Shown piece after piece: positions 9,515-17,010 of a stretch of 50,462 nucleotides of DNA; the first letter of the stretch is position 1; the number at the start of each line of letters is the position of its first letter. The notes under the pieces were generated by a model, which did no database searches, was not told the origin of the DNA, and saw only the letters and a list, made by a program, of their open reading frames with translations. The stretch covers positions 1-50,462 of the forward strand of contig NZ_JALHRX010000028.1 of assembly GCF_023952475.1 (NCBI RefSeq). Reading direction: 5' to 3'. This DNA is from Cupriavidus sp. WGlv3 (GTDB lineage Bacteria > Pseudomonadota > Gammaproteobacteria > Burkholderiales > Burkholderiaceae). Made by a program: the position numbers and the translations under genes.

Positions 9515-10975
9515 TCAGGCCACCGTGGCGGTGGGCACGAAGTCCGAGGTATCGGTCGGCGTGTAGTTGAAGGTGATATCGCCCCAGGTATCGAGCGCGG
9601 CGCGCAGCGGCCCGCACCAGCGCGCGGCATCGCGCAGGATCTCCGGCCCTTCGTTGAGGATGTCGCGCCCCTCGTTGCGCGCCAGCACCATCGCTTCCAG
9701 CGCGACGCGGTTGGCGGTGGCGCCGGCCTGGATCCCTTGCGGGTGGCCGATGGTGCCACCGCCGAACTGCAGCACCACGTCATCGCCGAAGAGACTGATC
9801 AGCTGGTGCATCTGGCCGGCATGGATGCCGCCCGAGGCCACCGGCATCACCTTGCGCAGCGAGGCCCAGTCCTGGTCGAAGAACAGCCCGCGGGTCAGGT
9901 CGGTATGGGTGTAGGCGTCGCGGCAGACGTTGTAGTAGCCCTGCACGGTCAGCGGATCGCCTTCCAGCTTGCCCACCGCGGTGCCGGTGTGCATGTGGTC
10001 CACGCCCGCCAGGCGCAGCCACTTGGCGATCACGCGGAACGACACACCGTGGTTCTTCTGGCGCGTGTAGGTGCCGTGGCCCGCGCGGTGCAGGTGCAGG
10101 ATCATGTCGTTCTGGCGGCACCAGTTGCTCATCGACTGGATGCAGGTCCAGCCCACGATCAGGTCGACCATGATGATGACCGAGCCCAGCGACTTGGCGA
10201 ACTCCGCGCGCCGGTACATCTCTTCCATGGTGCCGGCGGTCACGTTGAGGTAGCTGCCCTTGACCTCGCCGGTGGCTGCCGAGGCCTTGTTGACCGCGTC
10301 CATCACGAACAGGAAGCGGTCGCGCCAGTGCATGAAGGGCTGCGAGTTGATGTTCTCGTCATCCTTCATGAAGTCCAGCCCGCCCTTCAGGCCCTCATAC
10401 ACCACGCGCCCGTAGTTGCGGCCCGACAGGCCGAGCTTGGGCTTGGTGGTGGCGCCCAGCAGCGGGCGGCCGAACTTGTCCAGGCGCTCGCGCTCGACGA
10501 TGATGCCGGTCGACGGGCCGGCGAAGGTCTTCACATAGGCCACCGGGAAGCGCATGTCCTCCAGCCGCGCCGCCTTGATCGGCTTGAAGCTGAACACGTT
10601 GCCGATGATCGAGGCGGTCAGGTTGGCGATCGAGCCTTCCTCGAACAGCGACAGGTCATAGGCCACGTAGCAGAAGAACTGCTCCGGGTTGTTCGGCACC
10701 GGATCGACCCGGTAGGCCTTGGCGCGGTACATGTCGCACGCGGTCAGCCGGTCGGTCCATACCACCGTCCAGGTGGCGGTGGACGATTCGCCGGCCACCG
10801 CGGCGGCCGCCTCGACCGGGTCCACGCCATCCTGCGGCGTGATGCGGAACAGCGCCAGCAGGTCGGTGTCCTTGGGCTCGTAGTCCGCGTCCCAGTACCC
10901 CATTTCCTTGTACTTCATGACGCCGGCGTCATAGCGCTTGCGCGGCTTGGCTTGGACCGGTTCGGGTGCGTTCAT
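9515..10975 (-). CDS. cbbL: RuBisCO large subunit, form IC, CbbL
   Basis: Catalytic subunit that carboxylates ribulose 1,5-bisphosphate. The 486-residue red-type (form IC) chain shows GATTKPKLGLSG with catalytic Lys178. The carbamylation motif GGLDFMKDDE follows, with Lys204, Asp206 and Glu207. The loop-6 motif VGKLEGDP and the C-terminal phosphate-binding FGGGTIGHPQG are present. AGGAGA lies 6 bases before the ATG. It is the first gene of the operon, transcribed away from cbbR, with a sigma70-like promoter and CbbR-type dyad in the 168-bp gap. Confidence 0.98.
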   Translation of the reverse strand: MNAPEPVQAKPRKRYDAGVMKYKEMGYWDADYEPKDTDLLALFRITPQDGVDPVEAAAAVAGESSTATWTVVWTDRLTACDMYRAKAYRVDPVPNNPEQFFCYVAYDLSLFEEGSIANLTASIIGNVFSFKPIKAARLEDMRFPVAYVKTFAGPSTGIIVERERLDKFGRPLLGATTKPKLGLSGRNYGRVVYEGLKGGLDFMKDDENINSQPFMHWRDRFLFVMDAVNKASAATGEVKGSYLNVTAGTMEEMYRRAEFAKSLGSVIIMVDLIVGWTCIQSMSNWCRQNDMILHLHRAGHGTYTRQKNHGVSFRVIAKWLRLAGVDHMHTGTAVGKLEGDPLTVQGYYNVCRDAYTHTDLTRGLFFDQDWASLRKVMPVASGGIHAGQMHQLISLFGDDVVLQFGGGTIGHPQGIQAGATANRVALEAMVLARNEGRDILNEGPEILRDAARWCGPLRAALDTWGDITFNYTPTDTSDFVPTATVA

Positions 10976-11023
10976 GCTTGTCTCCTTGCGTGGTTGAGCG
11001 TTCGTGGCTGCTGCGTTGATGCA

Positions 11024-11052
11024 AAGATATAAGCGCCCCTCTATAAGGTAAA
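11024..11052 (-). promoter_or_regulatory. Putative sigma70 promoter of the cbb operon
   Basis: Read on the minus strand: TTTACC (11052-11047), a 17-base spacer, then TATCTT (11029-11024), about 50 bp before the cbbL ATG. Spacing is ideal and the -10 has four of six consensus bases. The element lies between the cbbL start and the proposed CbbR site. Confidence 0.6.
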
Positions 11053-11075
11053 TTCAGATATTCTTAGTCACCGCA

Positions 11076-11089
11076 TAAGCAATCCCTTA
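11076..11089. promoter_or_regulatory. Putative CbbR (LysR-type) binding dyad
   Basis: TAAG-N6-CTTA inverted repeat in the cbbR-cbbL intergenic region, about 24 bp upstream of the proposed cbbL -35, i.e. near -65. This is where LysR activators place their recognition site, and CbbR is known to bind this divergent region in Cupriavidus. The surrounding 11040-11090 is AT-rich and could hold a second, activation half-site. Confidence 0.55.
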
Positions 11090-11143
11090 AGTGCGCGCCA
11101 GAGCGCACATACCGGGACAGACGAAAAGCCGCCCCCACTGCCC

Positions 11144-12097
11144 ATGTCCTTCCTGCGCGCCCTCACCCTTCGCCAGTTGCAGATCTTCGTCACCGTGGCC
11201 AGGCACGCCAGCTTCGTGCGCGCAGCCGAAGAGCTGCACCTGACCCAGCCGGCGGTATCGATGCAGGTCAAGCAACTGGAATCCGTGGTGGGGCTGTCGC
11301 TGTTCGAGCGCGTCGGCCGGCAACTGACGCTGACCGAACCCGGCGACCGCCTGCTGCACCATGCGCTGCGCATCCTTGGCGAGGTCAAGGACGCAGAGGA
11401 AGGACTGCAGGCCGTCAAGGACGTCGACCGTGGCTCGATCACGATCGGCCTGATCAGCACCGCGAAGTACTTCGCGCCCAAGCTGCTGGCAGGCTTCACC
11501 GCGCTGCACCCGGGCGTGGAACTGCGCATCGCCGAAGGCAATCGCGAAACCCTGTTGCAGCTGCTGCAGGACAACGCCATCGACCTCGCCCTGATGGGCC
11601 GCCCGCCGCGCGAGCTGGACGCCGTCTCCGAACCCATCGCCGCGCATCCGCATGTGCTGGTGGCCTCGCCGCGGCACCCGCTGCACGACGCCGCGCAATT
11701 CGATTTGCAGGAACTGCGCCACGAAACCTTCCTGCTGCGCGAACCCGGCTCAGGCACCCGCACCGTCGCCGAATACATGTTCCGCGACCACCTGTTCACG
11801 CCGGCCAAGGTCATCACGCTGGGCAGCAACGAGACCATCAAGCAGGCAGTGATGGCCGGCATGGGCATCGGCCTGCTGTCGCTGCACACCATGGCGCTGG
11901 AGCTGCGCACTAGCGAGATCGCGGTGCTGGATGTCACGGGCACGCCGATCGAGCGCATCTGGCATGTCGCGCATATGGCCAGCAAGCGCTTATCGCCGGC
12001 GGGGGAGAGTTGCCGGGCTTATTTGCTGGAGCATGCGGCGGAGTTCTTGGGCAAGGAGTTTAGTGGGCTGTTGCCGATGAGGCGTGGGGGGCGGTGA
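11144..12097 (+). CDS. cbbR: LysR-type transcriptional activator CbbR
   Basis: LysR-family activator of the cbb operon; in relatives the co-inducer domain senses metabolites such as phosphoenolpyruvate. The 317-residue protein has an N-terminal winged HTH (LTLRQLQIFVTVARHASFVRA onward, residues 6-60) followed by a LysR substrate domain to about 300. It is divergent from cbbL, 168 bp apart, the classical arrangement, and may repress itself through the same dyad. The last 100 bases are poorer in GC and more irregular in codon use than the rest. Confidence 0.95.
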   Translation: MSFLRALTLRQLQIFVTVARHASFVRAAEELHLTQPAVSMQVKQLESVVGLSLFERVGRQLTLTEPGDRLLHHALRILGEVKDAEEGLQAVKDVDRGSITIGLISTAKYFAPKLLAGFTALHPGVELRIAEGNRETLLQLLQDNAIDLALMGRPPRELDAVSEPIAAHPHVLVASPRHPLHDAAQFDLQELRHETFLLREPGSGTRTVAEYMFRDHLFTPAKVITLGSNETIKQAVMAGMGIGLLSLHTMALELRTSEIAVLDVTGTPIERIWHVAHMASKRLSPAGESCRAYLLEHAAEFLGKEFSGLLPMRRGGR

Positions 12098-12211
12098 AGG
12101 TCATGCCATGCACAGGAGCGTGCGATCATCGCTACCCGGGCGCGTTACAGACCGCTCCATTTCACCGTTAGTCCTGACAAACATCACCGACCTCAACCGG
12201 AGGACAGTACG

Positions 12212-12553
12212 ATGACGAAATACCTGATCTCGTTTCCTGCAACGGCGATGAAAGTTCCGGCCGACGAGCTTGCCGCCGTGGGCGAAGCTGCGCGCGAGGT
12301 CATACGCGAGGCGAAGGCTGCAGGCGTGTATGTGTTCGGGGGTGGTATCAACGCGGATGCCGCACCGCTCATGGTCGCCTCGGACGGCACGTTCACAAAC
12401 GAAACCTATCCCCAGACGAAGGAGTTCGACGGGGGCTTTTGTGTCCTGCAGCTCCCATCGCGCGAAGCCGCTATCCTGTGGGCTGGGAAGATCGCCAAAG
12501 CTTGTCGCTGCTCGCAGGAACTACGGGAGTTTGGGGATGACCCTGAGAGTTGA
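12212..12553 (+). CDS. YCII-related (DGPF-type) protein
   Basis: Small 113-residue protein of the YCII-related fold, a ferredoxin-like alpha-beta domain often annotated as DGPF-domain protein. The opening KYLISF strand, the central TKEFDGGF motif near residue 70 and the closing LPSREAAILWAGKIAKAC helix are typical. The DGPF signature itself is altered, which is common. GGAGGA lies about 8 bases upstream. Biological role is unknown; relatives often sit beside ECF sigma factors, but none is present here. Confidence 0.7.
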   Translation: MTKYLISFPATAMKVPADELAAVGEAAREVIREAKAAGVYVFGGGINADAAPLMVASDGTFTNETYPQTKEFDGGFCVLQLPSREAAILWAGKIAKACRCSQELREFGDDPES

Positions 12554-12637
12554 GAGGCAAGGCTCGTCCCGCTGCGATCAATGACACGCGTGTGCCTTGC
12601 GCTCAGTGCATCGATATTGCGCTGCCTCCAGATATGC

Positions 12638-12657
12638 CTTGCCGGCTAACCGGCAAG
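12638..12657. terminator. Hairpin upstream of the SOS box
   Basis: CTTGCCGG-CTAA-CCGGCAAG forms a perfect 8-bp stem with a 4-base loop, 84 bp after the YCII-like gene. It could terminate that gene, although no T-run follows. Its left arm also supplies TTGCCG, a possible -35 for the promoter embedded in the adjacent LexA box. Confidence 0.45.
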
Positions 12658-12659
12658 CA

Positions 12660-12675
12660 CTGTATATTTATACAG
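12660..12675. promoter_or_regulatory. LexA (SOS) box
   Basis: CTGTATATTTATACAG matches the LexA consensus CTGT-N8-ACAG, and the flanks extend it to ACTGTATATTTATACAGT, a palindrome with one central mismatch pair. Beta-proteobacterial LexA uses the same CTGT-N8-ACAG operator. It lies 84 bp upstream of the ATG at 12760, and a promoter (TTGCCG, then TATATT after 18 bases) would overlap it, as expected for repression. Confidence 0.8.
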
Positions 12676-12759
12676 TTGTCGTCGCACCCCGAAAAAGCTG
12701 GCTCCTGACGCGAGCCCGTGCGGCGCCTGCGCTTTCTCTCCCCACCTCGAAAGGCAATC

Positions 12760-13188
12760 ATGTTCGTGGACCGCACCGAAATCATCAACGCCGCCAAGGC
12801 GTTGCGCGCCAGCCAGGAAGAATCCAGGTACAGCAAGCTCGTCGCACTCGCGAACAAGCAACTCAAGGCAATGCAAACGGCAATCCAGCGGGGCAAGGAA
12901 GAATTCGAGACCAGACTGGTACTCGACATCAACGAAGACAATCCTCAAGCAGCGCTGGAACCGCGCGCCCAACGGCTAGCCGACGACCTCCGAGCGCAGG
13001 GCTACACCGCGACGGTGACCACGTTTGCCGAAGCCAGCACCGACCGCAAGAACTGGACGCCGAATATCACGGTCGTCATCGGTCTGCGCGACATGGTTTC
13101 TGAAGACGGCAACGCGACAGCGGAAAGCACGGCAACCGACGAGACGGAAGTCACGCTGACTGGCGCAGCTGCCAGTGAAATGGCCTGA
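12760..13188 (+). CDS. Hypothetical protein, putatively SOS-regulated
   Basis: The 142-residue protein is not recognised. The first 70 residues are charged and helical (EIINAAKALRASQEESRYS onward), compatible with a coiled coil. A mixed segment follows with LADDLRAQGYTATVTTFAE and NWTPNITVVIGLRD, and then an acidic, Thr/Ala-rich tail. There is no signal peptide or membrane segment. The ATG at 12760 is preferred over one 42 bases upstream because GAAAGG precedes it at suitable spacing. A near-consensus LexA box lies 84 bp upstream. A DNA-damage or prophage-linked role is inference from that box only. Confidence 0.55.
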   Translation: MFVDRTEIINAAKALRASQEESRYSKLVALANKQLKAMQTAIQRGKEEFETRLVLDINEDNPQAALEPRAQRLADDLRAQGYTATVTTFAEASTDRKNWTPNITVVIGLRDMVSEDGNATAESTATDETEVTLTGAAASEMA

Positions 13189-13471
13189 CATCAGGCTGGC
13201 AATCCGAGATAAGGACCGGCATCACGGGGGCTTCGCGCACAGTCGCATGATTGATGGATTCTCCACCAAGGGAAATCTGCACGCGATTTACCAGTGGCAC
13301 CCGATGAAGGAAACCGTGGCGTGCCAGGACGTAAAAGCCTGCGTCTTGTTCGAACGAGGATTGTCACCACGCACGGCGGGTGCGCTCAACATCCGCCGGT
13401 GGGTCAACGAGCCTTTAACAGCAGAGAAGGGTCGGCTACAGCAGTGGCCGCCGGATTTTTCGGACGCCTAG
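13175..13471 (+). CDS. Hypothetical protein (doubtful)
   Basis: Open frame of 98 residues that overlaps the end of the preceding gene by 14 bases. It is rich in His, Arg and Trp, has no recognisable domain, and converges with the truncated gene on the other strand. It could be a coupled second gene of the SOS-box unit or random coding. No ribosome-binding site stands out. Listed because nothing else explains 13189-13467. Confidence 0.25.
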   Translation: MKWPDIRLAIRDKDRHHGGFAHSRMIDGFSTKGNLHAIYQWHPMKETVACQDVKACVLFERGLSPRTAGALNIRRWVNEPLTAEKGRLQQWPPDFSDA

Positions 13472-13932
13472 GCGATCGGGCCCTTCCCGCCCAGGAACAG
13501 AGCGGACGCGCACCTGGCGTTGTCCGGAACGGCCGTATAGACGCGAACCTTGTCCATGGCGTCGACAACCCGGAAAGCGGCCTCGACATTTCCGCCTGGA
13601 CTGTTCAGGACAAGGATGACGAGCCCCTCCTTATCGCGGTCGGCCAGCCGGGCGATCGCCTGGAACTTCCTTGCATCTCCCTCCTGAATGGCGCCCTCCC
13701 CGATCACCATTCTCAGACTGATTTGCGGCTGGTGGTAGATCTTGAAGTCCATCCCGAGCAACGCGCCGGGATAAAGGAGCACGGTGAAACCAAGCCACAA
13801 CAGCACCCGTTGTCTCGGGCTTCGCGCCGCATCGAGGCGCTGAAGCCAAAACGGCGCCACGGGTGCGAGTCCGCCCGGCGAGGCAAAGACCGTGCCGTCA
13901 GAATGCGGTCGGGGACAGATCCAGGCCGCCAC
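13468..13932 (-). pseudogene. Truncated ClpP-fold (COG3904-like) membrane protein
   Basis: The 154-residue frame has one membrane segment (VLLWLGFTVLLYPGALLGM, about residues 43-61). The start of a ClpP/crotonase-like domain follows: LVILVLNSPGGNVEAAFRVVDAM near 103-125 and DNARCASA near 136. That is where the active-site region of such proteins begins. The frame stops after GGKGPIA, so the C-terminal half of the domain is absent. It overlaps the upstream lipoprotein gene by 35 bases. The family assignment rests on motif memory. It may be a degraded gene rather than a functional short one. Confidence 0.45.
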
Positions 13933-14320
13933 TCGAATCGATGGAAATGCGATAACGGACCGTCGAAGCCGGAGGAAGCCTTACCTCCCGCTCCTTCAAG
14001 CCACCGAGGCACATTGCCGAAGTCTGGGCGCCAAGAATGATCGCTCCCGGTTTGGCGTAGAACCGGGCGACCTCCCCGGATTTGAGCCGGCCCACTTCCT
14101 TGCCGTCAACCGACAGCACGGTATCGCAGGCGCTGCCGTAAAAGCCCTCATCGCGGGTCACGACCAGCGTGGCAAACTCGCCAGGTGGCGGCGTTTGCAA
14201 TCCGCTAAGTCTCTCCGAAGGTGTTGGCGCTGCCTTGCTCGCCGGTACGGGCGTGCTTGAACATGCGCAAACCAGCATCGTCATCACGCAGGCAGAAAGG
14301 ATTTTTCTCTGGATTAACAC
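13898..14320 (-). CDS. Putative lipoprotein
   Basis: The 140-residue protein has an N-terminal signal sequence and a lipobox-like LVCAC (residues 16-20), suggesting lipidation at Cys20. A Pro/Ala linker and a beta-rich domain follow, with paired cysteines (GSACDTVLSVDGKEVGRL near 65-82 and SAMCLGG near 102-108). The architecture resembles small outer-membrane lipoproteins with a DUF2846-like beta domain, but the family is not certain. It is upstream of and overlaps the truncated protease-like frame. Confidence 0.6.
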   Translation of the reverse strand: MLIQRKILSACVMTMLVCACSSTPVPASKAAPTPSERLSGLQTPPPGEFATLVVTRDEGFYGSACDTVLSVDGKEVGRLKSGEVARFYAKPGAIILGAQTSAMCLGGLKEREVRLPPASTVRYRISIDSSGGLDLSPTAF

Positions 14321-14377
14321 GTGGCCCTCCGGAAGGCTTCAACGCAATGAATACACAGGGCGATATTGCGAGGCGGC

Positions 14378-15541
14378 TCAGAACTTGTGCCGGACTCCCA
14401 AGGCAACGCCGAACATGTTGCTCTGCCCGTTGCCCAGGACATAGCTGTTACCCAGCGACAGGCTGTTGGCAAAGACGGTCGCTAGCGAATCGAGCATCAG
14501 CCCGGCGTTCTTGGCATAGGCAGTGGTCACGTAGAGGTCGGTACGCTTAGACAGCGCGTAATCGGCCACGAAGGAGACCTGCCACGGATTGGCCACGCTC
14601 GTGTTGCCGTAAAGGTTCTTGAGGTTGTCGTAGTTGTACTCGAGCGTGAGTGCCAGCGCCGGCGTGACCTGGTAATTGGCGCCAATCCAGTAGAAGTCAT
14701 CGCGCTGGATCAGCGCATCGGCCGCATTCCTGTTCTGGCCCCAACGGTAGCCGCCCATGATCTTCGCCGGGCCGAAGGCGTAGCTGGCGCCTACCACGGC
14801 CTTCTTGACGGTGCCGGTGCCGGTGCCGATGGTGGGATTCCACTGGTCATAGCCGGCTGTTGCGGCGAACGGGCCGAACGTGTAAGCCAGCGCCCCGCCA
14901 TAGGCGGTGTCGCGCCGGAACTGCCCCGGGACTTCGCCATTGCCGCCGATCGGAATGGGGAAGCCTACCGAGGCGGGCAAGGCCACCCCGACGCCGAAGG
15001 ACCAGTGCGCAAGCGCCGTCAGTCCGCCGAACTTGCCTGAGTACTTGACGGTGTTGTCCGCGCGGTAGTTGGGGCCGGATTGCATGACGACCGGCTCATA
15101 CTGCGTGGCATAGGCGGTCGGAGAGAAATTGGCCAGCGCCTCGAACATCGAGGTGTATTGCCGGCCAAGGCTGACCTGGCCAAAGCGGTCGCTCTGGATG
15201 CCCACGTATGCCTGCCGGCCGAACAGACGGCCGCTTTGCTGCGACAAGCCATTGTCGATGCCGAAGCCGCTTTCCAGCACGAACAGAGCCTTGAGACCGC
15301 CCCCCAGGTCCTCGTTGCCGCGCAAACCCCAGCGGGAGCCGGAAAGCCCTCCCGAAGTCAGCCGGAAAACATCATTTCCCGGTCCCGGATTAAAGCCGTT
15401 GGCGGCCGTCGGCACGACGCCCGCATGGTTGACGTATTCCACGTTGGCGTCGATCACGCCGTACAACGTGACGCTTGACTGCGCAACCGCTGCCAGCGGC
15501 CATCCCAGCAGTGATGCCAAGGCAATTCTTTTCAGTGCCAT
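14378..15541 (-). CDS. Gram-negative porin (Burkholderiales type)
   Basis: General diffusion porin of the outer membrane, a 16-strand trimeric barrel. The 387-residue precursor has a signal peptide (ALASLLGWPLAAVA, cut before QSSVTLYG), the family opening QSSVTLYGVIDANVEYV, and GGLSGSRWGLRGNEDLGGGLKA near 65. The loop-3 region FGRQAYVG and the closing phenylalanine of GVRHKF are normal. It is monocistronic, with no functional partner next to it. Substrate preference cannot be read from the sequence. It resembles the second porin at 47900 in layout, but the two are clearly diverged. Confidence 0.93.
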   Translation of the reverse strand: MALKRIALASLLGWPLAAVAQSSVTLYGVIDANVEYVNHAGVVPTAANGFNPGPGNDVFRLTSGGLSGSRWGLRGNEDLGGGLKALFVLESGFGIDNGLSQQSGRLFGRQAYVGIQSDRFGQVSLGRQYTSMFEALANFSPTAYATQYEPVVMQSGPNYRADNTVKYSGKFGGLTALAHWSFGVGVALPASVGFPIPIGGNGEVPGQFRRDTAYGGALAYTFGPFAATAGYDQWNPTIGTGTGTVKKAVVGASYAFGPAKIMGGYRWGQNRNAADALIQRDDFYWIGANYQVTPALALTLEYNYDNLKNLYGNTSVANPWQVSFVADYALSKRTDLYVTTAYAKNAGLMLDSLATVFANSLSLGNSYVLGNGQSNMFGVALGVRHKF

Positions 15542-15846
15542 GCCCGCTCTCCTCTTTTCTTTTTTCTTGGTGGCTCAACCAGGGCTTCGTTCGTTGCATG
15601 GCTGGCCTTACAGCATCTGCCAGGCAACCTGTTCGAGCATAGGAGCGTAGTGCGTTCTCCGCCAACATCCGGTGACGGGAAGCGCTCGAAACGCAAAACA
15701 GTGTCGGCAGGTCGCAACAATCGCCAGCGAAGCTCTCTCCGTATGTCGCGCCTGGAATGCTGCTGAGCCAAGGCTCACCGGAGTTTGATCAGAAGTCGTT
15801 TTCGTGTCTGAAATCCAAACACACATAACGTATCGAGGAGAGCGAC
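15542..15846. other. Intergenic region, porin / EF-hand gene
   Basis: A 305-bp divergent intergenic region. The only confident signal is GAGGAG at 15835-15840, the ribosome-binding site of the EF-hand gene. Divergent promoters must lie here, but no convincing -35/-10 pair or operator was identified. Short frames on both strands have no recognisable content. Confidence 0.5.
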
Positions 15847-16209
15847 ATGTCCGCATGCAAATTGCCCGCATTTGGTTTCGCAGTCCTGATGGCACTGACT
15901 TCCATAGGCACGGCCGCCCAGACGCCCAAGGGATCCCAACCGGCGGCGGCGCCATTCGACGTTCCGGCAGCGCCCCCGACTACGGCGCAGGCCGAGGCTT
16001 TTATCGCGGAGCGCTTCAAGGCCGCCGATGCCAACCATAATGGCAAGCTGACTCGTGACGAAGCGCAGGCGGGCATGCCAAAGGTCTACGAAAACTTCGA
16101 CAAGATCGACGTAAAGAAACAGGGTTACGTCACCGAGCGCCAGATCGGTGCCTACTGGACGAAGAAAACCAAGGACCAGATGCAGAAGGAAGATCCGAGC
16201 TGGAACTGA
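15847..16209 (+). CDS. Secreted EF-hand protein
   Basis: The 120-residue protein has a signal peptide (cleavage near TAA-QTPKG, about residue 24), a Pro/Ala linker, and an EF-hand pair. The first loop DANHNGKLTRDE (about residues 61-72) has every calcium ligand position filled. The second, DVKKQGYVTERQ, lacks acidic ligands at positions 3, 5 and 12 and is probably structural. A small periplasmic calcium-binding protein is the likely role. GAGGAG sits 6 bases before the start. Confidence 0.8.
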   Translation: MSACKLPAFGFAVLMALTSIGTAAQTPKGSQPAAAPFDVPAAPPTTAQAEAFIAERFKAADANHNGKLTRDEAQAGMPKVYENFDKIDVKKQGYVTERQIGAYWTKKTKDQMQKEDPSWN

Positions 16210-16407
16210 AGGCGCTGCGAATTCTCCCTTCCAGCAATTCCCTCCTTCGCGCCCCGCCGCGAATCATCGCTGCCCGAAGCCTGCGGACGCGAAATGACCG
16301 CAGCCACTCCCGGCTGACCTCCACCGCGCAAGAAGGATGCTGTGACCACTCACGCGTCCGTGTGCGGTGGCCAGCGCTTCCAAGTCCCCCTGTTGCGAAG
16401 CTTCCCC

Positions 16408-16436
16408 TTGACCTGCTTTCCCTCAGCGTCTATAAA
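16408..16436 (+). promoter_or_regulatory. Strong sigma70 promoter of the RHH-esterase unit
   Basis: TTGACC, 17-base spacer, TATAAA: five of six bases match consensus in each box and the spacing is ideal. It is the best promoter seen in the window and lies 94 bp upstream of the regulator start. Confidence 0.8.
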
Positions 16437-16439
16437 CTC

Positions 16440-16457
16440 ACCATCCAGATGGATGGT
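16440..16457. promoter_or_regulatory. Palindromic operator candidate at the RHH promoter
   Basis: ACCATCC-AGAT-GGATGGT: perfect 7-bp arms and a 4-base spacer, beginning 3 bases after the -10 box, so it covers the expected transcription start. Ribbon-helix-helix proteins commonly bind such short inverted repeats and repress themselves. The link to the adjacent RHH gene is inference. Confidence 0.65.
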
Positions 16458-16529
16458 ACATGGATGTCATGCGGAAGGTTTGAGCCCAAAAGATCACATA
16501 GACGCAGCCCCTTGGCAATAACAAACCCG

Positions 16530-16931
16530 ATGAGCAAACCAAAGCCCGGTGACACGGAAAAAATCACGATCAACCTCGGCCCGGTGGACCTGGGGCAGAT
16601 CGACCTGCTGGTGGAAGAAGGCTTTTATTCGAATCGGACCGACCTGATCCGGACCGCCATTCGCAACCAGTTGGCCACGCACGCCCAGGCCATACAGGAA
16701 ACGGTGACGCGCCGGGCCCTTGTCCTCGGGCTCCAGCATTTCACCCGCCGCGACCTGGAGGCCGCGCGCGCGGCCAACGAGAAGCTCGACATCCATGTCC
16801 TCGGACTGGCGAGCATCGCCTCGGATGTCAGCCCGGAACTGGCCCTGGCAACGATCGAATCGATTGTGGTGCTCGGCGCCTTTCATGCCCCCGCGGCAGT
16901 CAAGGCTGCGCTCGCCGGGCGAATACGGTAG
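16530..16931 (+). CDS. CopG-type ribbon-helix-helix regulator
   Basis: The 133-residue DNA-binding protein has an N-terminal beta strand TEKITINLGPVDLGQIDLLV and a helix pair ending SNRTDLIRTAIRNQL (about residues 10-50), typical of CopG/MetJ-like regulators. A longer C-terminal region follows (LEAARAANEKLDIHVLGLA), a form common in Burkholderiales beside PHB-depolymerase-like esterases. The ATG at 16530 is preferred over upstream in-frame starts, which lie before or inside the promoter. It probably represses itself and the downstream esterase. Confidence 0.8.
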   Translation: MSKPKPGDTEKITINLGPVDLGQIDLLVEEGFYSNRTDLIRTAIRNQLATHAQAIQETVTRRALVLGLQHFTRRDLEAARAANEKLDIHVLGLASIASDVSPELALATIESIVVLGAFHAPAAVKAALAGRIR

Positions 16932-16967
16932 TAACGCGCACTAGTAACGCGCGGTAGTAACGCGGCA
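16929..16967 (+). repeat. Three tandem copies of a 13-bp unit
   Basis: TAGTAACGCG recurs at 16929, 16942 and 16955 with an exact period of 13; the last three bases of each unit vary (CAC, CGG, GCA). The array starts at the stop codon of the RHH gene, so each unit re-creates TAG-TAA. A small hairpin (GCGGC-AAT-GCCGC, 16962-16974) follows. Function is unknown. Confidence 0.75.
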
Positions 16968-17010
16968 ATGCCGCCGCGCCCTGGCTCGCCAGGTTTGCCT
17001 GGAAACAAGT

